From an uncultured Clostridia bacterium (GTDB lineage: Bacteria > Bacillota > Clostridia > UBA1381): a stretch of 7,438 bases of DNA. Positions 1-6,137 of the stretch are shown here, piece by piece. Under the pieces are notes generated by a model. It made no database searches. It was not told the DNA's origin and was given only the letters and a program-made list of their open reading frames with translations. Position numbers and translations under genes: made by a program. The stretch is taken from contig CAJUEZ010000068.1 in NCBI GenBank assembly GCA_910585485.1, positions 1-7,438 of the forward strand, written 5' to 3'. Each line of letters starts with the position of its first letter. Position 1 is the stretch's first letter.

Positions 1-73
1 ACAAATTTACAAATGCGCGTATGTTAGATAAAAACATAGGCTCTAATTATCATTCACATTTATATAACTTTGA
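1..73 (+). other. Edge region, possible end of an upstream reading frame
   Basis: The frame starting at base 3 is open from the window edge to a TGA at 75-77 (about 24 codons, ending NYHSHLYNFE), while the other two plus frames hit stops early. That length could occur by chance in AT-rich DNA. If coding, it is either the C-terminus of a separate upstream gene or the earlier part of the fragment at 74-643 in a shifted frame. No promoter or ribosome binding site is evident. Confidence 0.3.
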
Positions 74-643
74 ATGAATTGTACCGCTGTATTCGAGGAC
101 GAGGAAGCCTCACGGGAAATAGACGGTATTCCGACTATTGACGCGACAGGTCATACAGAGGTAACAGACACCTCAGTTGAGCCTACTTGCGAAACAGACG
201 GTAAAACAGCGGGTAGTCATTGCAGTGTATGCAATACAGTGATTACTGAGCAGACGATAATACCTAAGTTAAATCATAACTGGAGTGAATGGGAGATAAC
301 AGCAGAGCCGACCCAAACAGACGAGGGCATTAAAACAAGAGAGTGTAAAAACGGGTGCGGTACAAAAGAAGCTGAAAAAATACCCGTATTAAAATTCAGT
401 ATAAAATACGAAAATGAAAAAGCTGTTGTAACCGTTCCCGAAGACAGTACATATACGGTAATTTTTGCGGCTTATGATGACAGCGGCAAATTATTAAGCG
501 TCAGCGCAAAAGATGTACCGTTTGTAAAAGGTGAAAACGAACCGATAGAACCGCAAAATTTTAACGCAAGCGGTAAAGTTAAGGTTACGCTTTGGGACAG
601 CTTAAAAGGAATGAAACCGCTTTGCGCGGCAGACGGAAATTAA
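74..643 (+). pseudogene. C-terminal fragment of a Cys-pair-repeat surface/secreted protein
   Basis: The 189-residue product has two tandem short repeats and a distinct tail. Repeat 1 (about residues 26-67) begins GHTEV, has an EPTCETDG turn and a C50-x-x-C53 pair, and ends in IIPKL. Repeat 2 (about 68-105) begins NHNWSEWEI, has an EPTQTDEG turn and a C91/C95 pair, and ends in KIPVL. Such repeats are common near the C-termini of secreted proteins of gut Clostridia. Residues 107-189 form a beta-rich module (FAAYDDSGKLLSV, then VKVTLWDSLKGMKPL) also typical of the ends of such proteins; its function is unknown to me. There is no signal peptide, membrane segment or sorting motif. A TGA lies directly before the ATG in frame and no Shine-Dalgarno precedes it, while the +3 frame is open from the window edge to a TGA at 75-77. 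I therefore read this as the 3' part of a longer gene broken by a frameshift or truncation. A small intact gene coupled to an upstream one through the ATGA overlap is the alternative. It converges on the minus-strand operon. Confidence 0.6.
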
Positions 644-691
644 ATTAGCGTTTATGCGATTTTTAAGAAAAAATCGTCTGAATGCTCAGTA

Positions 692-727
692 AAAGAGATA
701 CGGACAAAAACAAGTCTGTATCTCTTT
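692..727. terminator. Bidirectional hairpin terminator between convergent genes
   Basis: Bases 692-705 pair with 714-727 to give a 14-bp stem with one G-T wobble (702/717) and an 8-base A-rich loop (706-713). The stem is flanked by A residues on the left and a broken T tract on the right (CTTTCATTTTG), so it can work in both directions, although the T tract is modest either way. It lies between the end of the surface-protein fragment and the end of the hydrolase gene, where a shared terminator is expected. It is the likely transcription end of the minus-strand operon. Confidence 0.75.
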
Positions 728-736
728 CATTTTGCA

Positions 737-767
737 CTCTGTTTGTCGGTAAGCAGAGATTTTTTTT
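737..767 (+). terminator. Rho-independent terminator, plus strand
   Basis: CTCTGTTT (737-744) pairs with AAGCAGAG (751-758) through one T-G wobble around a 6-base loop. One A and then eight T residues (760-767) follow, the classical intrinsic terminator layout for plus-strand transcription. The T tract runs into the stop codon of the minus-strand hydrolase gene (766-768). It probably backs up the hairpin at 692-727 to stop plus-strand transcripts entering the operon antisense. Confidence 0.6.
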
Positions 768-1563
768 ATTTAAATTCAATAAGTTTAAGCCAATTATCAA
801 GTGATTTCAGCCATTGCGCAACATGCGGCACTTCTTCAGCGCATCCGAGTCCATGATGTCCGATTGGATATATATGAAGTTCAAACGGCACCTGTTCTTT
901 ACTCAATGACTGAGCGTACAGAAGCGAATTTTCAACCGGTACGGTTTGGTCTGACGAAGTATGCCAAATAAATGTCGGCGGAGTATTTGCGTTCACATGA
1001 TTATATAAAGACATCAGTTCTTTGTCCGAATACAAAGCCCTTTCCCCTATCAGATTTTGACGTGAGCCGTCATGACGATACTCAAACATATCAATTACAG
1101 GATAACAAAGAATTGCCGCGTCAGGACGACAGCTTTCCTCATCAATTTCATCCGTAGGTTCATACATTTTCTTGTCATAGTGAACTGATACACTTCCTGC
1201 AAGGTGTCCGCCCGCGCTTGAACCCATAACCGCGATTTTATTCTTGTCAATACCATACTTATCAGCGTTATGACGCACATATCTTATCGCGCGCATTGCA
1301 TCGCTTATCTGCGCGGGATGCTTATACGGCGCTACTCTGTAATCAACCACAAACGAGGTTATTCCTATGGATTGAAGCCATTTTGCATATCCCTCTCCTT
1401 CGTGGGCCGCGCGCATCGTATATCCTCCGCCGGGAAAAATCACAACCGCGCACTTTGAATTGGACGGGTAAGATGTTATTGTTGGTTTCCTTGGCGCTGT
1501 TTCATCATTCTCAATAAATGTTTCGTCCCAATAAGGAATCACATTCCCCCATAAGTTTTCCAT
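766..1563 (-). CDS. Alpha/beta hydrolase, BD-FAE/Aes-type esterase
   Basis: A 265-residue cytoplasmic serine hydrolase with no signal peptide, full length for this family. Visible parts in order: oxyanion-hole motif FPGGGY (residues 43-48, counterpart of the HGGG motif of the hormone-sensitive-lipase family), a family-typical AAHEGEGYAKWL helix (52-63), VVDYRVAPYKHP (72-83), the nucleophile elbow GSSAGG with Ser116, the likely acid Asp205 in HTSSDQTVP, and the likely catalytic His237 in GHHGLG. The whole triad is present. Relatives are often annotated as acetyl(xylan) esterase or lipase, but the substrate cannot be read from sequence; deacylation of a small or carbohydrate ester is the best family-level guess. 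AAGGAG lies 6 nt before the ATG and directly after the DUF4340 stop, with a 13-nt gap, so this is the last gene of the ABC operon. Fold and activity class are fairly sure; its role in the operon is inference. Confidence 0.9.
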   Translation of the reverse strand: MENLWGNVIPYWDETFIENDETAPRKPTITSYPSNSKCAVVIFPGGGYTMRAAHEGEGYAKWLQSIGITSFVVDYRVAPYKHPAQISDAMRAIRYVRHNADKYGIDKNKIAVMGSSAGGHLAGSVSVHYDKKMYEPTDEIDEESCRPDAAILCYPVIDMFEYRHDGSRQNLIGERALYSDKELMSLYNHVNANTPPTFIWHTSSDQTVPVENSLLYAQSLSKEQVPFELHIYPIGHHGLGCAEEVPHVAQWLKSLDNWLKLIEFK

Positions 1564-1576
1564 TTTTCGCTCCTTA

Positions 1577-2947
1577 TTAATCTTGATTTTTTACATATTC
1601 TTTAAATGTGTTTACTAATTCCGTAAGTTTACTCTTTTTGATTGTAAATTCAGTCTTTCCATTACGTATCAGAGCACAATTTACGTCATCAATCTCTTTA
1701 AACTCGACGACAGTATCCGAACCATTTTTAATTCCTTTATATGTTATTTGCATTATAGTATCTTTAGTTTTCTCGCCTTTATATACTGAATCAACCGCAA
1801 GGCTTATTATATCCTGATACATTTTTTGCGAAGCGTCATTATCCGTATCCGCTCCGTCAAGCTTAAATCTGAACTCGGCATCATTATGCTCAATATCTAT
1901 AGTATGCTGCTCGCCTTGATACTCAACCGTTACTCCCGATACTTTTGTAATATCTACAAGCGCCTGAAGTTTGCTGACAATATTGAATGATAATTCTTTG
2001 ACAAATTGTATGTCATCAGTTGGGACAAGAAATGTGCTGTTTTTGTATTTTACATATGTCTTAGAGCCTGATGTTTTTCCGAATGTCATTGTTTCAGTGT
2101 AAACCTCGCCATATTCTCCTGAATAATTATCATACGGTTTTATCGAAAGCGTCATTACTGTCGATGATTCAGAAAAACCGCCATCAACACCCTTCAATGG
2201 ATTGTCAAGCGTAATAGTTGATATAGGTTCTAATATTTTATTATCAACATAGTCGTCATTTGCCGCGCTTTCATACGGAATTGTCATTTGCCATACGTTA
2301 TTTAAGGTATCTTCAGAACTATCAATCATCTCAAGATTTATAGTTTCATCAATACGCGCTATATTAATACCGCAAATGTCATCAATATTCACACTGAATC
2401 TGTTAAATTCCTGATAAAAACTGAGTGGCTGACTAATAGCCGCAACTTTGTATGGGTATATTGTATAGATAGCGCTATCCCCTTCTTTTATAATAAAATA
2501 TTCACCAAGCGTTGGACTGGAGTCACCTATGAACAAAGATTCTGTATTACCGTTTTTCATTGTGATTTTAATAGAGATACTTGGTTTATCAAGTCCGTAT
2601 TTTGCTAAATCAACAGGCGATTCTTCTATTTTATTTTTTGATGTCAGAACGGAAACAGTACCTGCAAGACCGTATGCCTTAGAAGTATCTATATCATTAT
2701 TACTCATATCGTTTATTGTCCAAACCGATTCTCCGAGATTTACAGCTTTTATAGTGCCTTCATCGGTAGTGACCTCAATAGTATTAATATCGTCAGCGTC
2801 CTCTGACATAATAGTGTACACAGGATCGTCGGATTCTGTTGGTGCATTATTCGGTTTTGAAAAGTCTATATTATTAAAAATAAGTATTCCTACAATGAGC
2901 AATATAATAACCGCGGCCGCTATAATTAAATTTTTTGACTTCATCAT
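1577..2947 (-). CDS. DUF4340 membrane-anchored extracytoplasmic protein
   Basis: A 456-residue protein with a short basic N-terminus, one hydrophobic anchor (about residues 7-24) and no lipobox Cys, so it should be a signal-anchored protein facing outward. The following stretch is Asp/Asn-rich. The DUF4340 hallmark is clear at about residues 114-163: LAKYGLDKPSISIKI, then a GNTESLFIGD turn and an ending in SAIYTI. A second beta-rich portion at about 330-456 (VSGVTVEYQGEQHTIDIEH onwards) resembles a repeat of the same layout. The molecular function is unknown; the family is repeatedly found beside GldG-like and ABC-2 permease genes, and the position here agrees. The ATG overlaps the stop of the preceding gene as ATGATGA, so translation is probably coupled. 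The second Met (base 2944) is an equally possible start, with better spacing (8 nt against 5) to the GAAGGAGG site. Confidence 0.85.
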   Translation of the reverse strand: MMKSKNLIIAAAVIILLIVGILIFNNIDFSKPNNAPTESDDPVYTIMSEDADDINTIEVTTDEGTIKAVNLGESVWTINDMSNNDIDTSKAYGLAGTVSVLTSKNKIEESPVDLAKYGLDKPSISIKITMKNGNTESLFIGDSSPTLGEYFIIKEGDSAIYTIYPYKVAAISQPLSFYQEFNRFSVNIDDICGINIARIDETINLEMIDSSEDTLNNVWQMTIPYESAANDDYVDNKILEPISTITLDNPLKGVDGGFSESSTVMTLSIKPYDNYSGEYGEVYTETMTFGKTSGSKTYVKYKNSTFLVPTDDIQFVKELSFNIVSKLQALVDITKVSGVTVEYQGEQHTIDIEHNDAEFRFKLDGADTDNDASQKMYQDIISLAVDSVYKGEKTKDTIMQITYKGIKNGSDTVVEFKEIDDVNCALIRNGKTEFTIKKSKLTELVNTFKEYVKNQD

Positions 2948-4386
2948 AGGTTCCTCCTTCTAATCCATATGATAAAACCAATCAGCAATATAACAATCGG
3001 AATTACAAATACCACAAATACCATTATAATGCCTGAAGCTGTTTTTGAAACAGCTATATTACCTTCAAGAAGCATTTTTTTGTTGACAGTAAAGCTTTCT
3101 CCTCTACCGGTTGTATAATTAATCAAATTCATAAAATAATCATAATTGGCAAGGCTGAACTGCGTCGAAAGAACGGAATCATCACTTTGCAAAAGGAATG
3201 TGTTGCCTGATACATATACCGATGAATTATGCGCCGCATCAACAGCTAATGCCGCCACAGTATTTACTTGTTCATCATCACTTATTCCTTGCGTTACATT
3301 CTCATAATTTGTTGAAGTGTAGGAATGTTCGGATGTCCCGAGCATCGGAGTCACTGTAATATCACCATTTTGTGAAAAGAGCTGTGACAGTGATTTTGAG
3401 GAGTTTGTAATATATGCTAAACTTCTCTTTTTGGCAATTAAATCATGCGTAAAGTCAGAGTCTGTCAGTATATTCGTTATTGTCAGAGATTGAGAGTTAT
3501 TGCCGAGTGGAAGTATCTTGCTTGAATCGTTTTCAAGAACAACATCATTATTAACGGCTATCCCCCACATTTCAAGATAGGAATAGAGATTCGGCATGTC
3601 ATGATTACCGACATTAAAATAAACTTGTATATTACCGCCGTTAGTAAGATATTTGTCAAGTTTTGATATTTCCATTTCCGAAAAATCTACTGTGGGATTT
3701 ATAATTAAAAGCAGATTCGCATCACTCGGAATATCCTCGGTAAGTGTGGTAATTTCCCCGGTTTCATAATTTTCAGTCTCAAGTTTCTTCATAGCGCCCT
3801 TTACGCCGCTTTCGTTATGCCCTTTTATAAAATACGCTTTCGGTGAGACATCGCTTGAAACATACTTTAATGCCGCCGTTATATTATTTTCAACATTTAA
3901 AGCATCGCCTTGTTCATTATCAACCTCATGCAGTTGAGTCCGTGTAAAAATTTTGTGCTTATCTCCCGCGTCCACGATAATTGAATTAGCGCTTAAGGTT
4001 TCGCCGTTGCTGACGTAGCCTTTGCCAAATGTAGGATTTTCTTTCATGTTAATATTTTTTACCGTTATATACTTATTTTCCGTCATATAATTGTCAAGCA
4101 CCGAACGTATTCTGTCATCCTGCTCAGCTTCGCTTGCAAGAATGTATATTGTTGTAGGCAGGTTATATTCTTCCAAATATTCCTTGGTTTTTTCCGAAAG
4201 TTCATACAACTTATTTAATGTTAAATCAAACTTAATATTAAGCTTATCTGCCAATATGCCCACAAAAATGTTTATAAGCACCACAATAATTACAGCCACT
4301 GCAATACTGCTTCCCATATTGAAACGTTGCCGCATTTTTTTCGCGCTGTTGTTCTTCACTTGTTTTTTTTGCTTATTTTTGTCCAT
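2944..4386 (-). CDS. GldG-like ABC transporter auxiliary protein
   Basis: A 480-residue protein of the ABC-type transport auxiliary (GldG/IFT52-like) family. It has a Lys/Arg-rich cytoplasmic N-terminus, a membrane segment at about residues 26-46, an external region of about 400 residues, a second membrane segment at about 452-475 and a short basic tail RRRNL. Family signs: FDLTLNKLYELSEKTKEYL (53-71) just after the first membrane helix, a Rossmann-like start TTIYILAS, the conserved GHNE (189-192) in AYFIKGHNES, ANLLLIINP (223-231), KYLTNGGNIQVYF (245-257) and LEMWGIAV (271-278). In gliding Bacteroidota, GldG works with GldA and GldF in an ABC complex; here there is no reason to infer gliding. 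AGGAG lies 9 nt before the ATG and overlaps the stop of the permease gene 12 nt upstream. Membership of an ABC complex is strongly supported by order and spacing; the substrate is unknown. Confidence 0.88.
   Translation of the reverse strand: MDKNKQKKQVKNNSAKKMRQRFNMGSSIAVAVIIVVLINIFVGILADKLNIKFDLTLNKLYELSEKTKEYLEEYNLPTTIYILASEAEQDDRIRSVLDNYMTENKYITVKNINMKENPTFGKGYVSNGETLSANSIIVDAGDKHKIFTRTQLHEVDNEQGDALNVENNITAALKYVSSDVSPKAYFIKGHNESGVKGAMKKLETENYETGEITTLTEDIPSDANLLLIINPTVDFSEMEISKLDKYLTNGGNIQVYFNVGNHDMPNLYSYLEMWGIAVNNDVVLENDSSKILPLGNNSQSLTITNILTDSDFTHDLIAKKRSLAYITNSSKSLSQLFSQNGDITVTPMLGTSEHSYTSTNYENVTQGISDDEQVNTVAALAVDAAHNSSVYVSGNTFLLQSDDSVLSTQFSLANYDYFMNLINYTTGRGESFTVNKKMLLEGNIAVSKTASGIIMVFVVFVIPIVILLIGFIIWIRRRNL
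2945..2960 (-). promoter_or_regulatory. Ribosome binding site and ATGATGA coupled start
   Basis: GAAGGAGG (minus strand, 2960-2953) lies within the last codons of the GldG-like gene and serves the DUF4340 gene. The ATG at 2947-2945 overlaps the upstream TGA by the ATGA pattern, and a second ATG follows at once. This points to translational coupling and near-equal production of the two extracytoplasmic partners. Confidence 0.75.
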
Positions 4387-4398
4387 AACGCAATTCTC

Positions 4399-5103
4399 CT
4401 ATCTTAATCTTCGTCTTTCAAAAGACATTACCGTAAAGAACAAGAACAGTCCTGCCAAACTCAAATAATAAACTATTGACTCTATATTGAGAATACCGAG
4501 AGTAAAATCATTAAAGCGCTGAATCGGCGACAGCCAAAGCATGACTTTCACAATAAATTCATTACCGATATATGTGGACATAGATCCCATAAGCAACATC
4601 AAGACAAGGACACCGTACGTAGCTACAGCGGCGATAATCTGATTCTCGGTTATTGACGACATAAATGCTCCGACAGCAAGAATGACAGAACAAAGAAGTA
4701 TAAAACCCACATAACAGCTAATTGTCTCAGCAACAGGCAAACTGCCCAAAAAAGATAGTATGACAGGAAAAATCAAAGTAATAAGCATTCCTGTAAGAAA
4801 TACTCCAAAAGCCGCAAAAAACTTCCCAAAAACAATATCTTTTATAGTTATCGGCGCGGTAAGAAGAAGCTGATCTGTTTTCATTCTGCGATCCTCTGTA
4901 AACAGCCGCATTGTCAACAACGGCAAGAGAAACAGCGCCCAGTTGATTAAAATTCCGAACATGTATTTCATGCTTGAATTTAACGCTTTTATATTCATTA
5001 AATAAAACAAAAAGCCTGTCAGCATCAGAAATATACTTAAAAAAACATACCCAAGCATGGATGTAAAATACGAATTAAATTCTCTATTGAATATCGCTTT
5101 CAT
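4399..5103 (-). CDS. ABC-2 type permease, GldF-like
   Basis: A 234-residue integral membrane protein with about six hydrophobic segments (roughly residues 17-36, 49-67, 97-120, 131-149, 155-177 and 208-227), the normal size for a short ABC-2 permease. The diagnostic stretch is PLLTMRLFTEDRRMKTDQLL at 61-80, continuing to TAPI: a conserved cytoplasmic loop of GldF-like permeases that contacts the ATPase. SSITENQIIAA (149-159) and FNDFTLGILNIESIVYYLS (197-215) are further family signatures. It probably dimerises to form the transmembrane channel of the exporter driven by the ATPase encoded immediately upstream. AAAGGAGG lies 6 nt before the ATG, inside the 3' end of the ATPase gene, and the two reading frames overlap by 20 nt, so translation is likely coupled. 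The transported substrate cannot be read from the sequence. Confidence 0.9.
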   Translation of the reverse strand: MKAIFNREFNSYFTSMLGYVFLSIFLMLTGFLFYLMNIKALNSSMKYMFGILINWALFLLPLLTMRLFTEDRRMKTDQLLLTAPITIKDIVFGKFFAAFGVFLTGMLITLIFPVILSFLGSLPVAETISCYVGFILLCSVILAVGAFMSSITENQIIAAVATYGVLVLMLLMGSMSTYIGNEFIVKVMLWLSPIQRFNDFTLGILNIESIVYYLSLAGLFLFFTVMSFERRRLR

Positions 5104-6043
5104 AATTTGCCTCCTTTGCGGATGTAAGTTTCAGGAATATTTCTTCTAATGATACTTCGGTTTCCTGTTGTAAAAGAATCGGAATCGAATTTTGCGCAAA
5201 AGCAAAAAACAATTCTTTTTTATCCTCATTACTCATCTTTGTGTCAAATTCAAAGTCGAATGTATCTCCCAAAGAAGATACACACGTTACATTTGATACG
5301 CTATCAAACGATTCGAGAATACTCTCTGCCTGTTCTTTGTCACCTGACACTCTAATCATCATACGCTGAGCATCACCGATTTTCGCGGAAAGATTTTGAG
5401 GTGTGTCTTCCGCGACAATTTTTCCTTTATTGATTATTATAACTCTATCACATACCGAGCTTATCTCGCTTAATATATGCGAACTGAATATAATTGTTTT
5501 CTTTTTCCCAAGTTCTTTTATAGCATTACGTATTTCTATAATCTGCTTCGGATCTAATCCAACTGTAGGTTCGTCCAAAATAAGAATATCAGGATCGCCT
5601 ATCAATGCGCCCGCAAAACCCACTCTCTGTCTATACCCTTTAGAAAGATTAGAAATTTTCCTGTTTTTTACACCATCAATTTTAACCGTGTCGATAACAG
5701 ATTGAAGATGTTCTTTCATATCAGTTGTTTTTACGTTCTTCAGCGCGAATACAAACTCCAAATAATCCCAAACCGTCATATCAAGATACAAGGGCGGTAT
5801 TTCAGGGAGATAACCTATGCGTTTTTTAACCTCCATAGGATTATCCATAATATCATATCCGTCTACCTTCACTTCCCCTTCAGTATAGGAAATGTATCCC
5901 GTTATAATATTCATTGTAGTAGACTTTCCCGCGCCATTTGGACCAAGGAATCCAAGAATTTCGCCTTTTTTTACATCAAAATTGACATCATTCAGCGCAT
6001 ACTTGTCACCATATCTTTTTGTGAGATGAGAAACCGTAATCAC
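5084..6043 (-). CDS. ABC transporter ATP-binding protein, GldA/NatA-like
   Basis: A 319-residue nucleotide-binding subunit that powers the permease encoded next to it. Motifs in order: Walker A GPNGAGKST (34-42), the Q-loop region GYLPEIPPLYLDMTVWDYL (78-96) in which Glu stands where Gln is usual (GYLPE is normal for the GldA-like subgroup), signature LSKGYRQRV (133-141), Walker B ILILDEPT (153-160, catalytic Glu158), D-loop GLDP (162-165) and switch His in FSSH (186-189). Residues from about 220 form a C-terminal regulatory domain of the DUF4162 type, ending in VSLEEIFLKLT. All ATPase residues are intact. The start codon is GTG: the codon just upstream is TAA, and the next Met (44) lies inside the Walker A region, so GTG is the only start that leaves the fold complete. 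First gene of the five-gene operon. It could serve import or export by motif alone; an ABC-2 partner argues for export or substrate extrusion. Confidence 0.95.
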   Translation of the reverse strand: MITVSHLTKRYGDKYALNDVNFDVKKGEILGFLGPNGAGKSTTMNIITGYISYTEGEVKVDGYDIMDNPMEVKKRIGYLPEIPPLYLDMTVWDYLEFVFALKNVKTTDMKEHLQSVIDTVKIDGVKNRKISNLSKGYRQRVGFAGALIGDPDILILDEPTVGLDPKQIIEIRNAIKELGKKKTIIFSSHILSEISSVCDRVIIINKGKIVAEDTPQNLSAKIGDAQRMMIRVSGDKEQAESILESFDSVSNVTCVSSLGDTFDFEFDTKMSNEDKKELFFAFAQNSIPILLQQETEVSLEEIFLKLTSAKEANYESDIQ

Positions 6044-6057
6044 TTATACAACGCTCC
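6044..6057 (-). promoter_or_regulatory. Weak ribosome binding site for the GTG start of the ATPase
   Basis: GGAG (minus strand, 6057-6054) lies 10 nt before the GTG codon, with an in-frame TAA directly before the GTG. Compared with the strong sites in front of the other four operon genes, this site is shorter and more distant, so initiation of the first gene may be weak. In the 94-bp gap up to aspS I found AT-rich sequence but no -35/-10 pair with good match and spacing, so a dedicated promoter is not established. Confidence 0.5.
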
Positions 6058-6137
6058 GTTCTATAAACTAAATTTCATAGTCGTATTTTTACAAGTATAT
6101 TTTACAATAAGGTTATTGCGGCAGTATGAATAATTTA

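Noticed and set aside
227..357. Zinc-finger or rubredoxin-like metal site in the surface-protein fragment
   Set aside because: The Cys pairs belong to a secreted-protein repeat and the spacing and surrounding residues do not fit a known intracellular zinc finger; metal binding cannot be supported from sequence.
657..676. AT-rich 8-bp hairpin as a third terminator
   Set aside because: No T tract follows the stem on either strand beyond the stem itself, and it is mostly A-T pairs; noted only as local structure.
972..1517. Several 61-73-residue frames on both strands inside the hydrolase gene
   Set aside because: Overlapping shadow frames of a complete enzyme with all catalytic motifs; none has a supporting ribosome site or motif.
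2529..2963. 144-residue plus-strand reading frame antisense to the DUF4340 gene
   Set aside because: It lies opposite a well-supported coding gene, has low-complexity Ile/Ser-rich content, no good ribosome binding site and no recognisable domain.
2944..6043. Gliding-motility locus
   Set aside because: Similarity to GldA/F/G is to the ABC parts only; the other gliding and type IX secretion genes are absent and the host looks like a Firmicute.
6111..6124. Short inverted repeat CAATAAGGTTATTG as aspS terminator
   Set aside because: The stem is only 5-6 AT-rich pairs with a very small loop and no following T tract on the minus strand, so it is unlikely to terminate.
5702..6133. 143-residue plus-strand frame antisense to the ATPase start and the aspS-operon gap
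   Set aside because: No domain, aromatic-rich translation typical of AT-rich noncoding strands, and opposite the intact Walker A region of the ATPase gene.
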